Part shown: piece after piece, positions 1-8,159 of the stretch
How positions within the stretch are numbered: the stretch's first letter is position 1
Layout: each line of letters starts with the position of its first letter
NCBI RefSeq assembly: GCF_023715245.1
Contig: NZ_JAMBNV010000004.1
Span: forward strand, 97,362-161,361
Direction: 5' to 3'
Length of the DNA stretch: 64,000 nucleotides
Source of the DNA: Sporosarcina luteola
GTDB taxonomy: Bacteria > Bacillota > Bacilli > Bacillales_A > Planococcaceae
Made by a program: the position numbers and the translations under genes
Notes under the pieces: model-generated
Databases searched by the model: none
Told to the model about the DNA's origin: nothing
Seen by the model: only the letters and a program-made list of their open reading frames with translations

Positions 1-685
1 TGAATTTTGTTGTTCCGCTTATTGTGCTTTCCGGCTTGAATATGAGCGCATAAACAATCCAACCGACGATAATCCCGATCAGCAAACCATATCGCCTAAC
101 ACTTGAAGGAGCCTTCACACTAATAACGATGATCAGAATCGCAATGACAATCGCTAATAGTGAAACGGACAAGTCAATATGCGGGTTTACAGCCTGGTTG
201 CCAAAAGGTATACCGAGCATCCCCTTTAAAAAGATCCCGATCAATTGACAGCCGAACAAGAACATAAATACACCCATCACTGCAGGAGTGAATAACTTGG
301 CTATCTGAGGTCCGAGCCCTGTTACTCCGATCAAGAAAGTAATGATCGAGACAATAATAATACCAACCGTCAAGCTGCCCCCTAAAATATGCAATGGCAT
401 CCCCTGAGCCGCAGCTGTCGTACAAAGCGTGAGAATGACACCCCACCAAAGGCCAGATTGCCCTTCCATGATGGCACGTTTATGCCCAAAAAACGCTTGG
501 ATAATACAGGCCAGACCTGTAACGATAAAGGAAAGCTGAAGCATATTAACAATTGTCTCCGGAGAGAGATCAAATGCTGCCCCGACAGTGATCGGGATGA
601 CTACAATATTCGTGAAAATAAAAAAGAGCCACTGTAAGCCCGAAATCCAGTTACTTGATTTTAATAACTCCTTGATAACAATCAC
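1..685 (-). CDS. NCS2-type nucleobase permease, C-terminus beyond the left edge
   Basis: About 228 N-terminal residues of an integral membrane permease are present; the rest lies outside the window. The translation is a succession of hydrophobic segments with short polar links such as FGHKRAIMEGQSGLWWG, which resembles the xanthine/uracil (NCS2) permease family. The GTG start sits inside the end of the allH gene: the stop TGA and the start GTG share four bases (GTGA), so translation of the two genes is probably coupled. The location beside an AllH-type protein and a PucR regulator suggests a purine or purine-breakdown substrate. The exact substrate cannot be read from the sequence. Confidence 0.75.
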   Translation of the reverse strand, partial: MIVIKELLKSSNWISGLQWLFFIFTNIVVIPITVGAAFDLSPETIVNMLQLSFIVTGLACIIQAFFGHKRAIMEGQSGLWWGVILTLCTTAAAQGMPLHILGGSLTVGIIIVSIITFLIGVTGLGPQIAKLFTPAVMGVFMFLFGCQLIGIFLKGMLGIPFGNQAVNPHIDLSVSLLAIVIAILIIVISVKAPSSVRRYGLLIGIIVGWIVYALIFKPESTISGTTKF

Positions 686-1641
686 CTTTCTTTTTTATGA
701 ATAACGGCAGCTTTCATGCCGAGTAACATGCCTACTACTGTATCTGCACCTGACGTATGACCAATTTCCTTCATCTCTTCAAGGGCTTTCAAAAAATCAG
801 CCCCGCGGGGTTTATCTAAAACATAACATAACTGCAGGAGATGGGAATGGAATTCGTTTTCTGTTGCATAGAGAAGGTATTCCAGAGCGACGTACGTCGT
901 CCGTTTTTGACCATATTCATTCAGATAGGGTTTCAACTTCCGCAGAAACGTTTGGTCTGTCCCTTCCAGCGACGATAGCACTGCACAAATTCCGGTAATG
1001 ACGTCATCTCCGCTCGGCGTAAGCCCTAGTCCCCTGCCAATCCAATAGTCGAAGACTTTTTTCTCGTCCAACTCATGATGCATAACAAGATTTTTCAAGT
1101 CATTCAATTTGTCCAGGACAGGAATTTCATCTATGGATGAAGTAGGGTCGACTATATATTGGATGATTCGTTTTTTCTCTTCCGTCGTTTCAGCTAAACC
1201 AGTATTCCAATCATCTTGAAGAAGCCGATTCGCTAAAAACATGAAGTTATCCTCAAGAGTAGTACGATTGTAAATGAAAGGCTGTATTTTATGATCTGTC
1301 CATTTTGCATCGCCTAACGAAAGCGTAATTCCTTTCGGGAACAGCACTGACATTGATTCTTCATCCCACACAGCTTCCAAATCGACAGCAAGCAAAGTAG
1401 TCAGCAGATGGGCACCCGCTTGTTCCAAACCGATTCCGAATGGTGCGAGGCCATTCCCCAATGCGCCAACATGGACAAGATGCCCACCGAAGGCTAAATT
1501 GAAACTAGTAGTAAAAACACTATGGACATGTCCGTTCGGGTTTGCCTTCAAGATACGGGAAACTTCATCGCTCGCTGCGATGGCCTTCAAAACAAACGCA
1601 CCTCTATGACGATTTGAGTTTACATTTGTCGAATCAACCAT
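682..1641 (-). CDS. allH: AllH-type protein (DUF2877), putative oxamate carbamoyltransferase subunit
   Basis: A 319-residue soluble protein with the DUF2877 hallmark GLGLTPSGDD near residues 205-214. In Escherichia coli the family member AllH (YlbF) works with AllF and AllG as oxamic transcarbamylase, which releases carbamoyl phosphate from oxalurate late in anaerobic allantoin breakdown. The partner genes are not in view and could lie past the left edge, beyond the permease with which this gene overlaps. It is the first gene of the minus-strand operon and is divergent from pucR. The family assignment is firm; the enzymatic role rests on the E. coli work and on context. Confidence 0.7.
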   Translation of the reverse strand: MVDSTNVNSNRHRGAFVLKAIAASDEVSRILKANPNGHVHSVFTTSFNLAFGGHLVHVGALGNGLAPFGIGLEQAGAHLLTTLLAVDLEAVWDEESMSVLFPKGITLSLGDAKWTDHKIQPFIYNRTTLEDNFMFLANRLLQDDWNTGLAETTEEKKRIIQYIVDPTSSIDEIPVLDKLNDLKNLVMHHELDEKKVFDYWIGRGLGLTPSGDDVITGICAVLSSLEGTDQTFLRKLKPYLNEYGQKRTTYVALEYLLYATENEFHSHLLQLCYVLDKPRGADFLKALEEMKEIGHTSGADTVVGMLLGMKAAVIHKKER

Positions 1642-1764
1642 TTCCTCACCCCATGAATGAATTCTATCCGAAACGTATAGTATTCCCTTATTTTTCGCCT
1701 ATATCTATTCTAGTTTACATCTATTCGCTGGAAATTTCATTGTCTACTATGAACAAAAACACGC

Positions 1765-1793
1765 TTGATTTTTGTTTACTTTTAACGTACAAT
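1765..1793 (+). promoter_or_regulatory. SigA-type promoter of pucR
   Basis: TTGATT and TACAAT are separated by 17 bp. Transcription would start near 1800, which excludes the in-frame GTG at 1799 as the pucR start and supports the ATG at 1853. Confidence 0.65.
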
Positions 1794-1852
1794 AAAGAGT
1801 GGTACGTATGTGTAATAGTCTAGTTGGGAATTCTATAAAAGAGGTTATGCTA

Positions 1853-3490
1853 ATGAAAACAATAAACGATTTATTTATATTGGAAGGCATGAAAGAAAGC
1901 ATTGTACTTGCGGGCCATCGCGGTCTTACAAGAAATGTGCAGTTTGTAAATATATCCGACACGCCGGACATCATCAATTTCTTGGCGGAAAACCACCTCC
2001 TTCTTACGACGGGATATGCATTCAAGGATGACCCTGAGAAATTCTGCGAATTGATTAAACAGATGCATGAGCTGAACTGTTCGGGTCTTGCCATTAAGAT
2101 CAACCGATTCTTCAAAGAATTGCCCCGTGAGGTGAAACTGCTCGCCGATGACCTGGCATTTCCAATCATTGATTTGCCAACGAAGCATACACTAGGTGAA
2201 GTTTCCCGTCATATCTTGAATTATTTAAATGATGCTGAATCGGAACAACTCTATTATGCGTTGCATGTCCAAAAAGAATTTTCCGACATGATGATCAAAG
2301 GCTATAGCTTAACTGCGCTTATCGAGCAATTGGGGCATTTTTTATCCCGCCCTACCCTCCTACTGAACCACAGGGGAGAGAAAATCGCGCATAGTCACGA
2401 TTTCCGGATGGATTCCATGAAGGTGGCCGAACAGGAAATCATCGATATAGTGAAAGCAGACTTAACTTCTGCCCGGGAAGGAAGTACCTTTACGATTCCT
2501 TCAAGGGAACATCAATCCATTTCCACTTTTCCTGTTCAAACAAAACGGCAGCATCCGAGCATGCTTGTCATTGTCGATTCAATGACTTTGCCTTACCCAT
2601 CTTCACAAATGGCAATTGAACAGGCCGGTAACGTTATTACGTTTACGATTATCAAGGAGCAGGCGATCGAAGAAAACTCAAGGCTCCTCAAAAATAATTT
2701 CTTTGACGACTTGATTGAGAATCGAATTCATTCTGATGAAGAAATTTTAAGCCGTGCCAATTATTACGGCTTAAACGAGAACTTGAATAATATTTGCATC
2801 ATTTGTACTGTAGACCAAAAAGGGCAGAATTACGAAGACCTACAGTTGTACGAGAAAAAGGCTGGAGAACTATACAATAGTATTTATGATCAGCTCGAAG
2901 ATGAAATCGTTCATAGCGAACTGGACGGCATTTTATTTACGAAGGAAAAGTACTACGTTATGATCTTGCAATACGCTGATGAAGTTGACCCATCAGAAGT
3001 AAACGAATTCGTCGAGAAATGTCAAGAAAACTTACAAGGTGATTATTCGATCTCCTTCGGTGTCAGCAATACGGTTCAGTCCATTAAGGATATTACAACC
3101 GCTTATGCAGAAGCTTGTGAAGCAATTATGAGCGGATATGATATGAATATGCTCGGGTTCATCAATTTCTATAAAATGAAAGAGCTTGAGGATTTATTGA
3201 ACACGATTCCTGAAAAAGATTTAAAAGCATTGTATGAAAATACATTGAAATCTCTCGCTCATCCGAAGACCAAGGAAAATCAGGAACTGGTCAAAACGAT
3301 TCAAGTGTATTTGGATTCCCAGTGTGAGATTTCGGAGACGTCACGCCGCTTGTACATTCATCGAAATACTGTCAAATACCGTATTGAGAAGGCGGAAGAG
3401 ATACTGAATTGCTCTTTCCGCGATCCGGCGCACTCATTGCGCATACGTGTAGCGTTAATGATCGGATCACTTTTAAAAGAAAATGAATAA
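1853..3490 (+). CDS. pucR: PucR-family purine catabolism regulator
   Basis: A 545-residue transcription regulator. An N-terminal PucR domain (about residues 1-120, starting MKTINDLFILEGM) is followed by a GGDEF-like middle region. The C-terminal PucR-type helix-turn-helix has the sequence SRRLYIHRNTVKYRIEKAEE in the last 70 residues. In Bacillus subtilis PucR controls allantoin and urate catabolic genes. Here the gene is divergent from allH-permease and converges on the allantoinase operon, so it is the obvious local regulator. The start at 1853 was chosen because a GAGG ribosome site lies 8 bases upstream and the upstream promoter would not transcribe the longer reading frame. A bidirectional terminator follows directly. 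Confidence 0.9.
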   Translation: MKTINDLFILEGMKESIVLAGHRGLTRNVQFVNISDTPDIINFLAENHLLLTTGYAFKDDPEKFCELIKQMHELNCSGLAIKINRFFKELPREVKLLADDLAFPIIDLPTKHTLGEVSRHILNYLNDAESEQLYYALHVQKEFSDMMIKGYSLTALIEQLGHFLSRPTLLLNHRGEKIAHSHDFRMDSMKVAEQEIIDIVKADLTSAREGSTFTIPSREHQSISTFPVQTKRQHPSMLVIVDSMTLPYPSSQMAIEQAGNVITFTIIKEQAIEENSRLLKNNFFDDLIENRIHSDEEILSRANYYGLNENLNNICIICTVDQKGQNYEDLQLYEKKAGELYNSIYDQLEDEIVHSELDGILFTKEKYYVMILQYADEVDPSEVNEFVEKCQENLQGDYSISFGVSNTVQSIKDITTAYAEACEAIMSGYDMNMLGFINFYKMKELEDLLNTIPEKDLKALYENTLKSLAHPKTKENQELVKTIQVYLDSQCEISETSRRLYIHRNTVKYRIEKAEEILNCSFRDPAHSLRIRVALMIGSLLKENE

Positions 3491-3492
3491 AA

Positions 3493-3527
3493 ACCAAAGC
3501 CCGGTTCGAAAGGGCTTTGGTTTTTTG
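3493..3527. terminator. Bidirectional terminator between pucR and the allantoinase operon
   Basis: A 10-bp perfect stem (ACCAAAGCCC / GGGCTTTGGT) with a 9-base loop. A T-run follows on the plus strand and an A-run precedes, so it can serve both converging genes. Confidence 0.85.
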
Positions 3528-3530
3528 TTT

Positions 3531-4874
3531 TTATTGAATAACAGTTGTTTTCTCAGAGACGATTTTATCGTTCTCGAAGACTACTTCTCCATTGACGATA
3601 GTCGTTTTAACTTTTCCTTTGAATGTCATGCCTACGTATGGTGAATGTTGGTGACGGTAGAAGAGATCTTCATTCTTCAGCTCAAAGCTTTCATTCAAGT
3701 CAACAATCGCGATATCCGCATCATAGCCAGCTTCTAGTACCCCTTTATTCGTAAGGCCAAATAGTTTAGCAGGGTTCGTTGCAGTCAATTCTACAATCTT
3801 CTCCAATGGAAGATTGCGTTTGAAATAGCCTTCCGTCAACATGATGTTCAATGTCGACTGAGCTCCTGAAATTCCGCCCCAACCTTCAAAATAGTTGTCT
3901 GTTATTGTTTTCATAGATGCCGGAGCCGGTGAATGGTCTGATGCGATGACATTAATTTCGCCGTTAGCGACAGCAGCCCATAGATCTTCGACTTCGTCTT
4001 GATCGCGTAACGGAGGACAGCATTTTGCCAAGCCGCCTTTTGCTTCAAAGTCTTGTACATTCAAAGCTAAATAATGCGGGCAAGTTTCAACTGTAATGTC
4101 TACGCCTCTGTCTTTTGCCTCCTGAATGACTTCGACGACTTTCCTGCTGCTCGCATGGACAACATGCAATTTACAACCTGTTGCTTCTGCATAAGAGATA
4201 ATTCTTCTGACCGCTTCGATTTCAGAGATGATCGGTCTTGACTCGACAAAATCTCTTGCTGTGGTTTTACCTTGTTTTTGCTTTTCTTCGGCAAGCTGAT
4301 CACAAATGACTGTACTTTCAGCGTGAACTGCAAGTAATGAGCCAAGAGATGCAATTTCTTTCATTCCCTTGAAAATCGTTACATCGTCCACATGATTGAA
4401 ATCAGCGATACCACTCGGAGACATGAAAGCTTTGAATCCGATTACTCCATTGTCATGAAGATCTTTCAGGTCAGCAATATTTTCTGGAACAAGGCCGCCC
4501 CAGAAATATGGATTGACGATTGATTTTTCATCTGCGCAAGCCTTTTTCAAGTCCAGGTTCTCTTTATTGATCGTCGGAGGAGTACTGTTCAACGGCATAT
4601 CGAAGAAAGAAGTCGCTCCGCCGGCAGCTAAGCTTCGGCTTCCTGTTGCAATTCCTTCCCATTCCGTTCTACCCGGTTCATTGAAGTGGACATGCGTGTC
4701 AATCAATCCTGGTAATACGTGTTTCCCTTCTGCATCGATCACTCGATCAGCCGTGCCTTGCAGCGCTTGGCCAACTTCTTGGATCTTACCGTCTTTAACA
4801 GCAATATCACCTTGGATAACGGATTCAGCTGTAACAATCTTACCGTTTTTAATAATCAAATCGTATGTAGTCAT
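3531..4874 (-). CDS. allB: Allantoinase (first of two paralogues)
   Basis: A 447-residue cyclic amidohydrolase. It opens allantoin to allantoate using a binuclear metal centre. All expected ligands are visible: H61-x-H63, the carboxylated Lys K148 in GFKAF, H184, H240 and D313 in ASDHSP. A good ribosome site (GGAGG) precedes the ATG. It is the last gene of the pucI-allantoinase-allantoinase minus-strand operon. A strong stem-loop lies between it and the upstream paralogue. The two proteins are clearly diverged, so they may differ in stereochemical or substrate preference. A hydantoinase-like role for one of them cannot be excluded. Confidence 0.85.
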   Translation of the reverse strand: MTTYDLIIKNGKIVTAESVIQGDIAVKDGKIQEVGQALQGTADRVIDAEGKHVLPGLIDTHVHFNEPGRTEWEGIATGSRSLAAGGATSFFDMPLNSTPPTINKENLDLKKACADEKSIVNPYFWGGLVPENIADLKDLHDNGVIGFKAFMSPSGIADFNHVDDVTIFKGMKEIASLGSLLAVHAESTVICDQLAEEKQKQGKTTARDFVESRPIISEIEAVRRIISYAEATGCKLHVVHASSRKVVEVIQEAKDRGVDITVETCPHYLALNVQDFEAKGGLAKCCPPLRDQDEVEDLWAAVANGEINVIASDHSPAPASMKTITDNYFEGWGGISGAQSTLNIMLTEGYFKRNLPLEKIVELTATNPAKLFGLTNKGVLEAGYDADIAIVDLNESFELKNEDLFYRHQHSPYVGMTFKGKVKTTIVNGEVVFENDKIVSEKTTVIQ

Positions 4875-4898
4875 CTTTCATTCCTCCAAACACAAATT

Positions 4899-4936
4899 TA
4901 CCTTTGCCATTGCCGGATTGGACAACGGCAAAGGTA
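4899..4936 (-). other. Intercistronic stem-loop between the two allantoinase genes
   Basis: TACCTTTGCC pairs with GGCAAAGGTA and the stem extends inward with one mismatch, about 14 bp in all. No T-run follows, so it is not a good intrinsic terminator. It sits between the stop codon of the upstream gene and the ribosome site of the downstream one, where it could set relative mRNA stability. Confidence 0.6.
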
Positions 4937-4944
4937 TGAATGAA

Positions 4945-6303
4945 TTAGTTATTGGCAGCAATCAACTTGCCGACAGGTTCTCCGACAATGCCTTCTTCTA
5001 GGTCGAATACGACATGTCCGCGAACGATTGTTTTTGTTACGCGGCAGTCGATTTTTCTGCCTTCGTATGCACTATGTTTGTTTTTGTAGTAAAGATCTTC
5101 CCTCTTCACTGTGTACGATTGGTTCGGGTCGACTAAAATGATGTCCGCATCTTTGGATACTGCGATTTCACCTTTATGGGCAATGTTGAAACGCTCAGAC
5201 GGGTTTGTTGAAATCAATTTAACGAACTCATGAACCGGAAGTCCGCGCTGTTTCACAGCCAAGTCAAACATGAGGTCGACGTTGTTTTGCGCGCCGCTAA
5301 TTCCGCCCCATGCTTCCCAAATCGTTCCTTGCTTCAAGTCTTCCGTACAAGGCGAGTGGTCAGACGTCAGCCAGTCGATATTCCCAGCCAAAAGCTCGTC
5401 CCATAGTCTTGCTTGGTCTTCCGCTTTTCTGATTGGAGGCTGACATTTTGCCTTAGGACCAATTTCATCGACTTGATCGGCAGTGAATGCGAAATAGTGA
5501 GGGCAAGATTCAACTGTTACATCGACGCCTTCTTCACGCGCTTTTAAGATCACCTGGATAGCCTCTGAAGTGCTGATATGAACTAGGTGCAATTTACAGC
5601 CTGTTTCTTTAGCGAAAAGAATCGCACGTTGAACCGCTTCCACTTCTGTGAAAATCGGACGGGATTCCGCATATTCGACTCCGGAGTTTTTGCCTTCCCT
5701 TGCAAATTCCTTTGCAAGGCCAGACGGTACTGATCCGTTTTCCGCGTGGATGCATAGGATCTGATCCAATTCAGCCAACTTTTGCATGCCTTTATACAAA
5801 GTGTAGTCATCCACATTTACGAAATCATCCGGAATGTCACTTGTAATATCGGATAGGAAGCATTTAAATGCAAGAACGCCAGCGTCCGACATTTCCTTCA
5901 GCTTATCCACGTTTCCAGGGACGAGTCCACCGTAAAACGCGTAGTCGACGTAGTTCTGGTCAATCGCCGCTTCCAACTTAAGATCCAACGCTGCTTTGTT
6001 CGTTGTTGCCGGCAGGGCATTCAACGGCATTTCCACGTAGCTTGTTGTGCCTCCTGCAGCCAGTGATTTCGATCCTGTTTCGAATCCTTCCCACTCCGCA
6101 CGTCCAGGTTCGCTGATGTGTACATGCGTATCAATCATTCCAGGCATGACATATTGGCCGGACGCGTCAATAACTTCCTTAGCATCATCCGTAATATTCT
6201 CGGCGATGCATGAAATCTTTTCATCCTTGATTCCTAAGTCAACGTTATAAACACCATCACGTAAAACCACTTTTCCACCTTTAATAACTAAATCGAATGC
6301 CAT
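4945..6303 (-). CDS. allB: Allantoinase (second paralogue, E. coli AllB-like)
   Basis: A 452-residue cyclic amidohydrolase that by eye resembles E. coli AllB more than its neighbour does, for example in HVHISEPGR and WEAWGGISGAQN. Metal ligands are intact: H60-x-H62, K147 in AFKCF, H186, H242 and D315 in TSDHSP. The predicted reaction is hydrolysis of allantoin to allantoate. It lies 77 bases downstream of the permease gene pucI and upstream of the other allantoinase, so uptake and ring opening are co-transcribed. The ATG has a GAGGGG ribosome site. Two allantoinases in one operon are unusual; the functional split is unknown. Confidence 0.87.
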   Translation of the reverse strand: MAFDLVIKGGKVVLRDGVYNVDLGIKDEKISCIAENITDDAKEVIDASGQYVMPGMIDTHVHISEPGRAEWEGFETGSKSLAAGGTTSYVEMPLNALPATTNKAALDLKLEAAIDQNYVDYAFYGGLVPGNVDKLKEMSDAGVLAFKCFLSDITSDIPDDFVNVDDYTLYKGMQKLAELDQILCIHAENGSVPSGLAKEFAREGKNSGVEYAESRPIFTEVEAVQRAILFAKETGCKLHLVHISTSEAIQVILKAREEGVDVTVESCPHYFAFTADQVDEIGPKAKCQPPIRKAEDQARLWDELLAGNIDWLTSDHSPCTEDLKQGTIWEAWGGISGAQNNVDLMFDLAVKQRGLPVHEFVKLISTNPSERFNIAHKGEIAVSKDADIILVDPNQSYTVKREDLYYKNKHSAYEGRKIDCRVTKTIVRGHVVFDLEEGIVGEPVGKLIAANN

Positions 6304-6380
6304 TTGAATTTCCCCTCTCAGTTATCAATGATTTTTTACCGCCAACTTCACACCAAACATCAGTTTCGCCATATATGGAA

Positions 6381-7850
6381 TTACCTATTCTCTTTAGATA
6401 ACTCTGGAGCTTTTCGCGTCAAAGCACCTTTTGAATAAGTCGATTCAAGCGCCGTGTAGAGAATAAATGCTGCAATGATTCCTACAAACCAAGACATATC
6501 ATAAAGCGGTTTGAGGACAGGTACGACGTTTCCGATCAAACAAATCACACCTGCAATTATCGTTGTAATTATCGCATTTACATTGAATCCTTTTGTATAA
6601 TGATACTTTCCCTTTTCCGCGTCATATAAAGCATTCAAATCAATTTTAGTTTTTGAAATTAGGAAATACTGGGCTAGCATGATTCCAGTAACTGGAGCTA
6701 GGATCCCGCCAATAATGTTTAAGAAAGTGAAAATACTTGTTGCATTTTCCATCAGCTTCCAAGGCATAACGAGAATTCCAGTTATTGCTGCAATAATTGC
6801 ACCCGATTTGAATGTGAGTGTCTTAGGGAATAAAGATGCTAGTTGGTAACCAGCCGGTACAATATTTCCAGTTACGTTAACAGATAAAGTTGTTAAGCAA
6901 AGTGTTAGAACGGAAATAGCGATTGCAAATGTCCCGTCAAAACGAGCTACAACATCCAATACGTTCCATATCGGTGTTCCAAAAGCGATTTCAGATCCGA
7001 CAATGATGGCGATACTTGCAACAGCGAATAGTAAATACGTTACAACAAGGCCGACAGTTTGTCCTATCGCTTGCGTCTTCGTCGATTTTGCAAGCTTCGT
7101 GAAATCTGAAGCGTTAACAATCGGTGCTGCCCATGCTGCAACGACTGCCGTTACAGCCGCGAAGAAAATAACTACTTTATTTCCTGGAACTCCTGTACCT
7201 GTATACGAAAGAATAGGACCGATTCCTCCAGCTAAGTTAATGGCCCAAATTGCCATTCCTCCAAAAACAATGTACACAAGCGGCGAGAGGATATTTGTAA
7301 ACTTCCCTAGGAAAGCCATTCCTCCATAAATTAAAGCAATGTTCAATAACCAGAACAGTAAAAACGATATCAACGCTGGCAAAGATAACCCTAGAAGGTT
7401 CCAATCTCCACCTAATGTCAAATACGTCGGCCAAAGCTTACCAATTAAAATTGATAATGCTTGGCTTCCTGCGTACGTTTGAAACCCGAACCACATAATT
7501 GCAGAAATGACTCCTCTTAACACACCCGGAATCATTGCGCCTTTCGGGCCGTAAGATAAACGCAGCAACATCGCAAACGGCAATCCATATTTTGATCCTG
7601 CATGGCCATTTAGAACAAGCATCGATGCTATGACAATGGAGGCAGCCATAATTGCAGTAAACACTTGGCCGACCGACAATCCCAAAGCAAAAAGAGCACC
7701 AATGGCAATATAGTTTGGAATGTTATGAACCGAACCCATCCAGACCGTCAGGAAATTGCTTATACCCCATTTTCGTTCTTCTACTTTTGTGGGCAATACA
7801 TCTTCACTATATCCAGCATTCTTCATTTTTTCTCTATCAAAAAGAGTCAA
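6381..7850 (-). CDS. pucI: NCS1 allantoin permease, PucI-like
   Basis: A 489-residue membrane protein of the nucleobase:cation symporter-1 family with about twelve hydrophobic segments. Recognisable family stretches shared with B. subtilis PucI include NGHAGSKYGLPF near residues 80-91 and NVTGNIVPAGYQ. PucI imports allantoin. It is the first gene of the allantoinase operon. The start is a TTG at 7850: a strong GAGGAGG site lies 7 bases upstream, while the in-frame ATG at 7826 has only a weak site. Inverted repeats in the upstream gap may be operators. Confidence 0.87.
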   Translation of the reverse strand: MTLFDREKMKNAGYSEDVLPTKVEERKWGISNFLTVWMGSVHNIPNYIAIGALFALGLSVGQVFTAIMAASIVIASMLVLNGHAGSKYGLPFAMLLRLSYGPKGAMIPGVLRGVISAIMWFGFQTYAGSQALSILIGKLWPTYLTLGGDWNLLGLSLPALISFLLFWLLNIALIYGGMAFLGKFTNILSPLVYIVFGGMAIWAINLAGGIGPILSYTGTGVPGNKVVIFFAAVTAVVAAWAAPIVNASDFTKLAKSTKTQAIGQTVGLVVTYLLFAVASIAIIVGSEIAFGTPIWNVLDVVARFDGTFAIAISVLTLCLTTLSVNVTGNIVPAGYQLASLFPKTLTFKSGAIIAAITGILVMPWKLMENATSIFTFLNIIGGILAPVTGIMLAQYFLISKTKIDLNALYDAEKGKYHYTKGFNVNAIITTIIAGVICLIGNVVPVLKPLYDMSWFVGIIAAFILYTALESTYSKGALTRKAPELSKENR

Positions 7851-7896
7851 AAAAACCCCTCCTCAAAAATTTACCACTAGTAATCGAAACCTTTAC

Positions 7897-7985
7897 TATA
7901 ATGAGGTTCATCATCAATGTTCGTAAACATTGTTATCCCCCAACAAGCTTCACATCTACACTTAGTAGTGGACAACCTCATTATA
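7897..7985. promoter_or_regulatory. Nested inverted repeats upstream of pucI, candidate operators
   Basis: The 310-base gap upstream of pucI holds a 12-bp inverted repeat, TATAATGAGGTT at 7897-7908 and its complement at 7974-7985. Between these arms, at 7915-7932, lies a compact palindrome with 7-bp arms, CAATGTT-CGTA-AACATTG. On the minus strand the right arm contains a TATAAT-like -10. Binding sites for a purine or allantoin regulator are plausible, but no matched consensus is claimed. Confidence 0.4.
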
Positions 7986-8104
7986 CAACCTATATTGATA
8001 TACTTCTTTAGGTCACTTAAACAAAAGAATGATGTTTTATTAGATACAGTGGATAAGTCGGGGGTGAATAATAGACACTTTAGATAACTACTTGTGCAAG
8101 ATGA

Positions 8105-8148
8105 ACAAAATAATTGCCTCACGAAGTTGGATTCTCCATGAGGCAATT
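8105..8148 (-). terminator. Terminator of the second NCS1 permease gene
   Basis: AATTGCCTCA at 8112-8121 pairs with TGAGGCAATT at 8139-8148 across a 17-base loop. On the minus strand a T-rich run follows. It lies just downstream of the stop codon at 8160. Confidence 0.65.
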
Positions 8149-8159
8149 TGTACAATTCA

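Noticed and set aside
1799..1852. GTG-initiated extension of PucR
   Set aside because: The SigA-type promoter at 1765-1793 would start transcription at about 1800, and the extension has no ribosome site.
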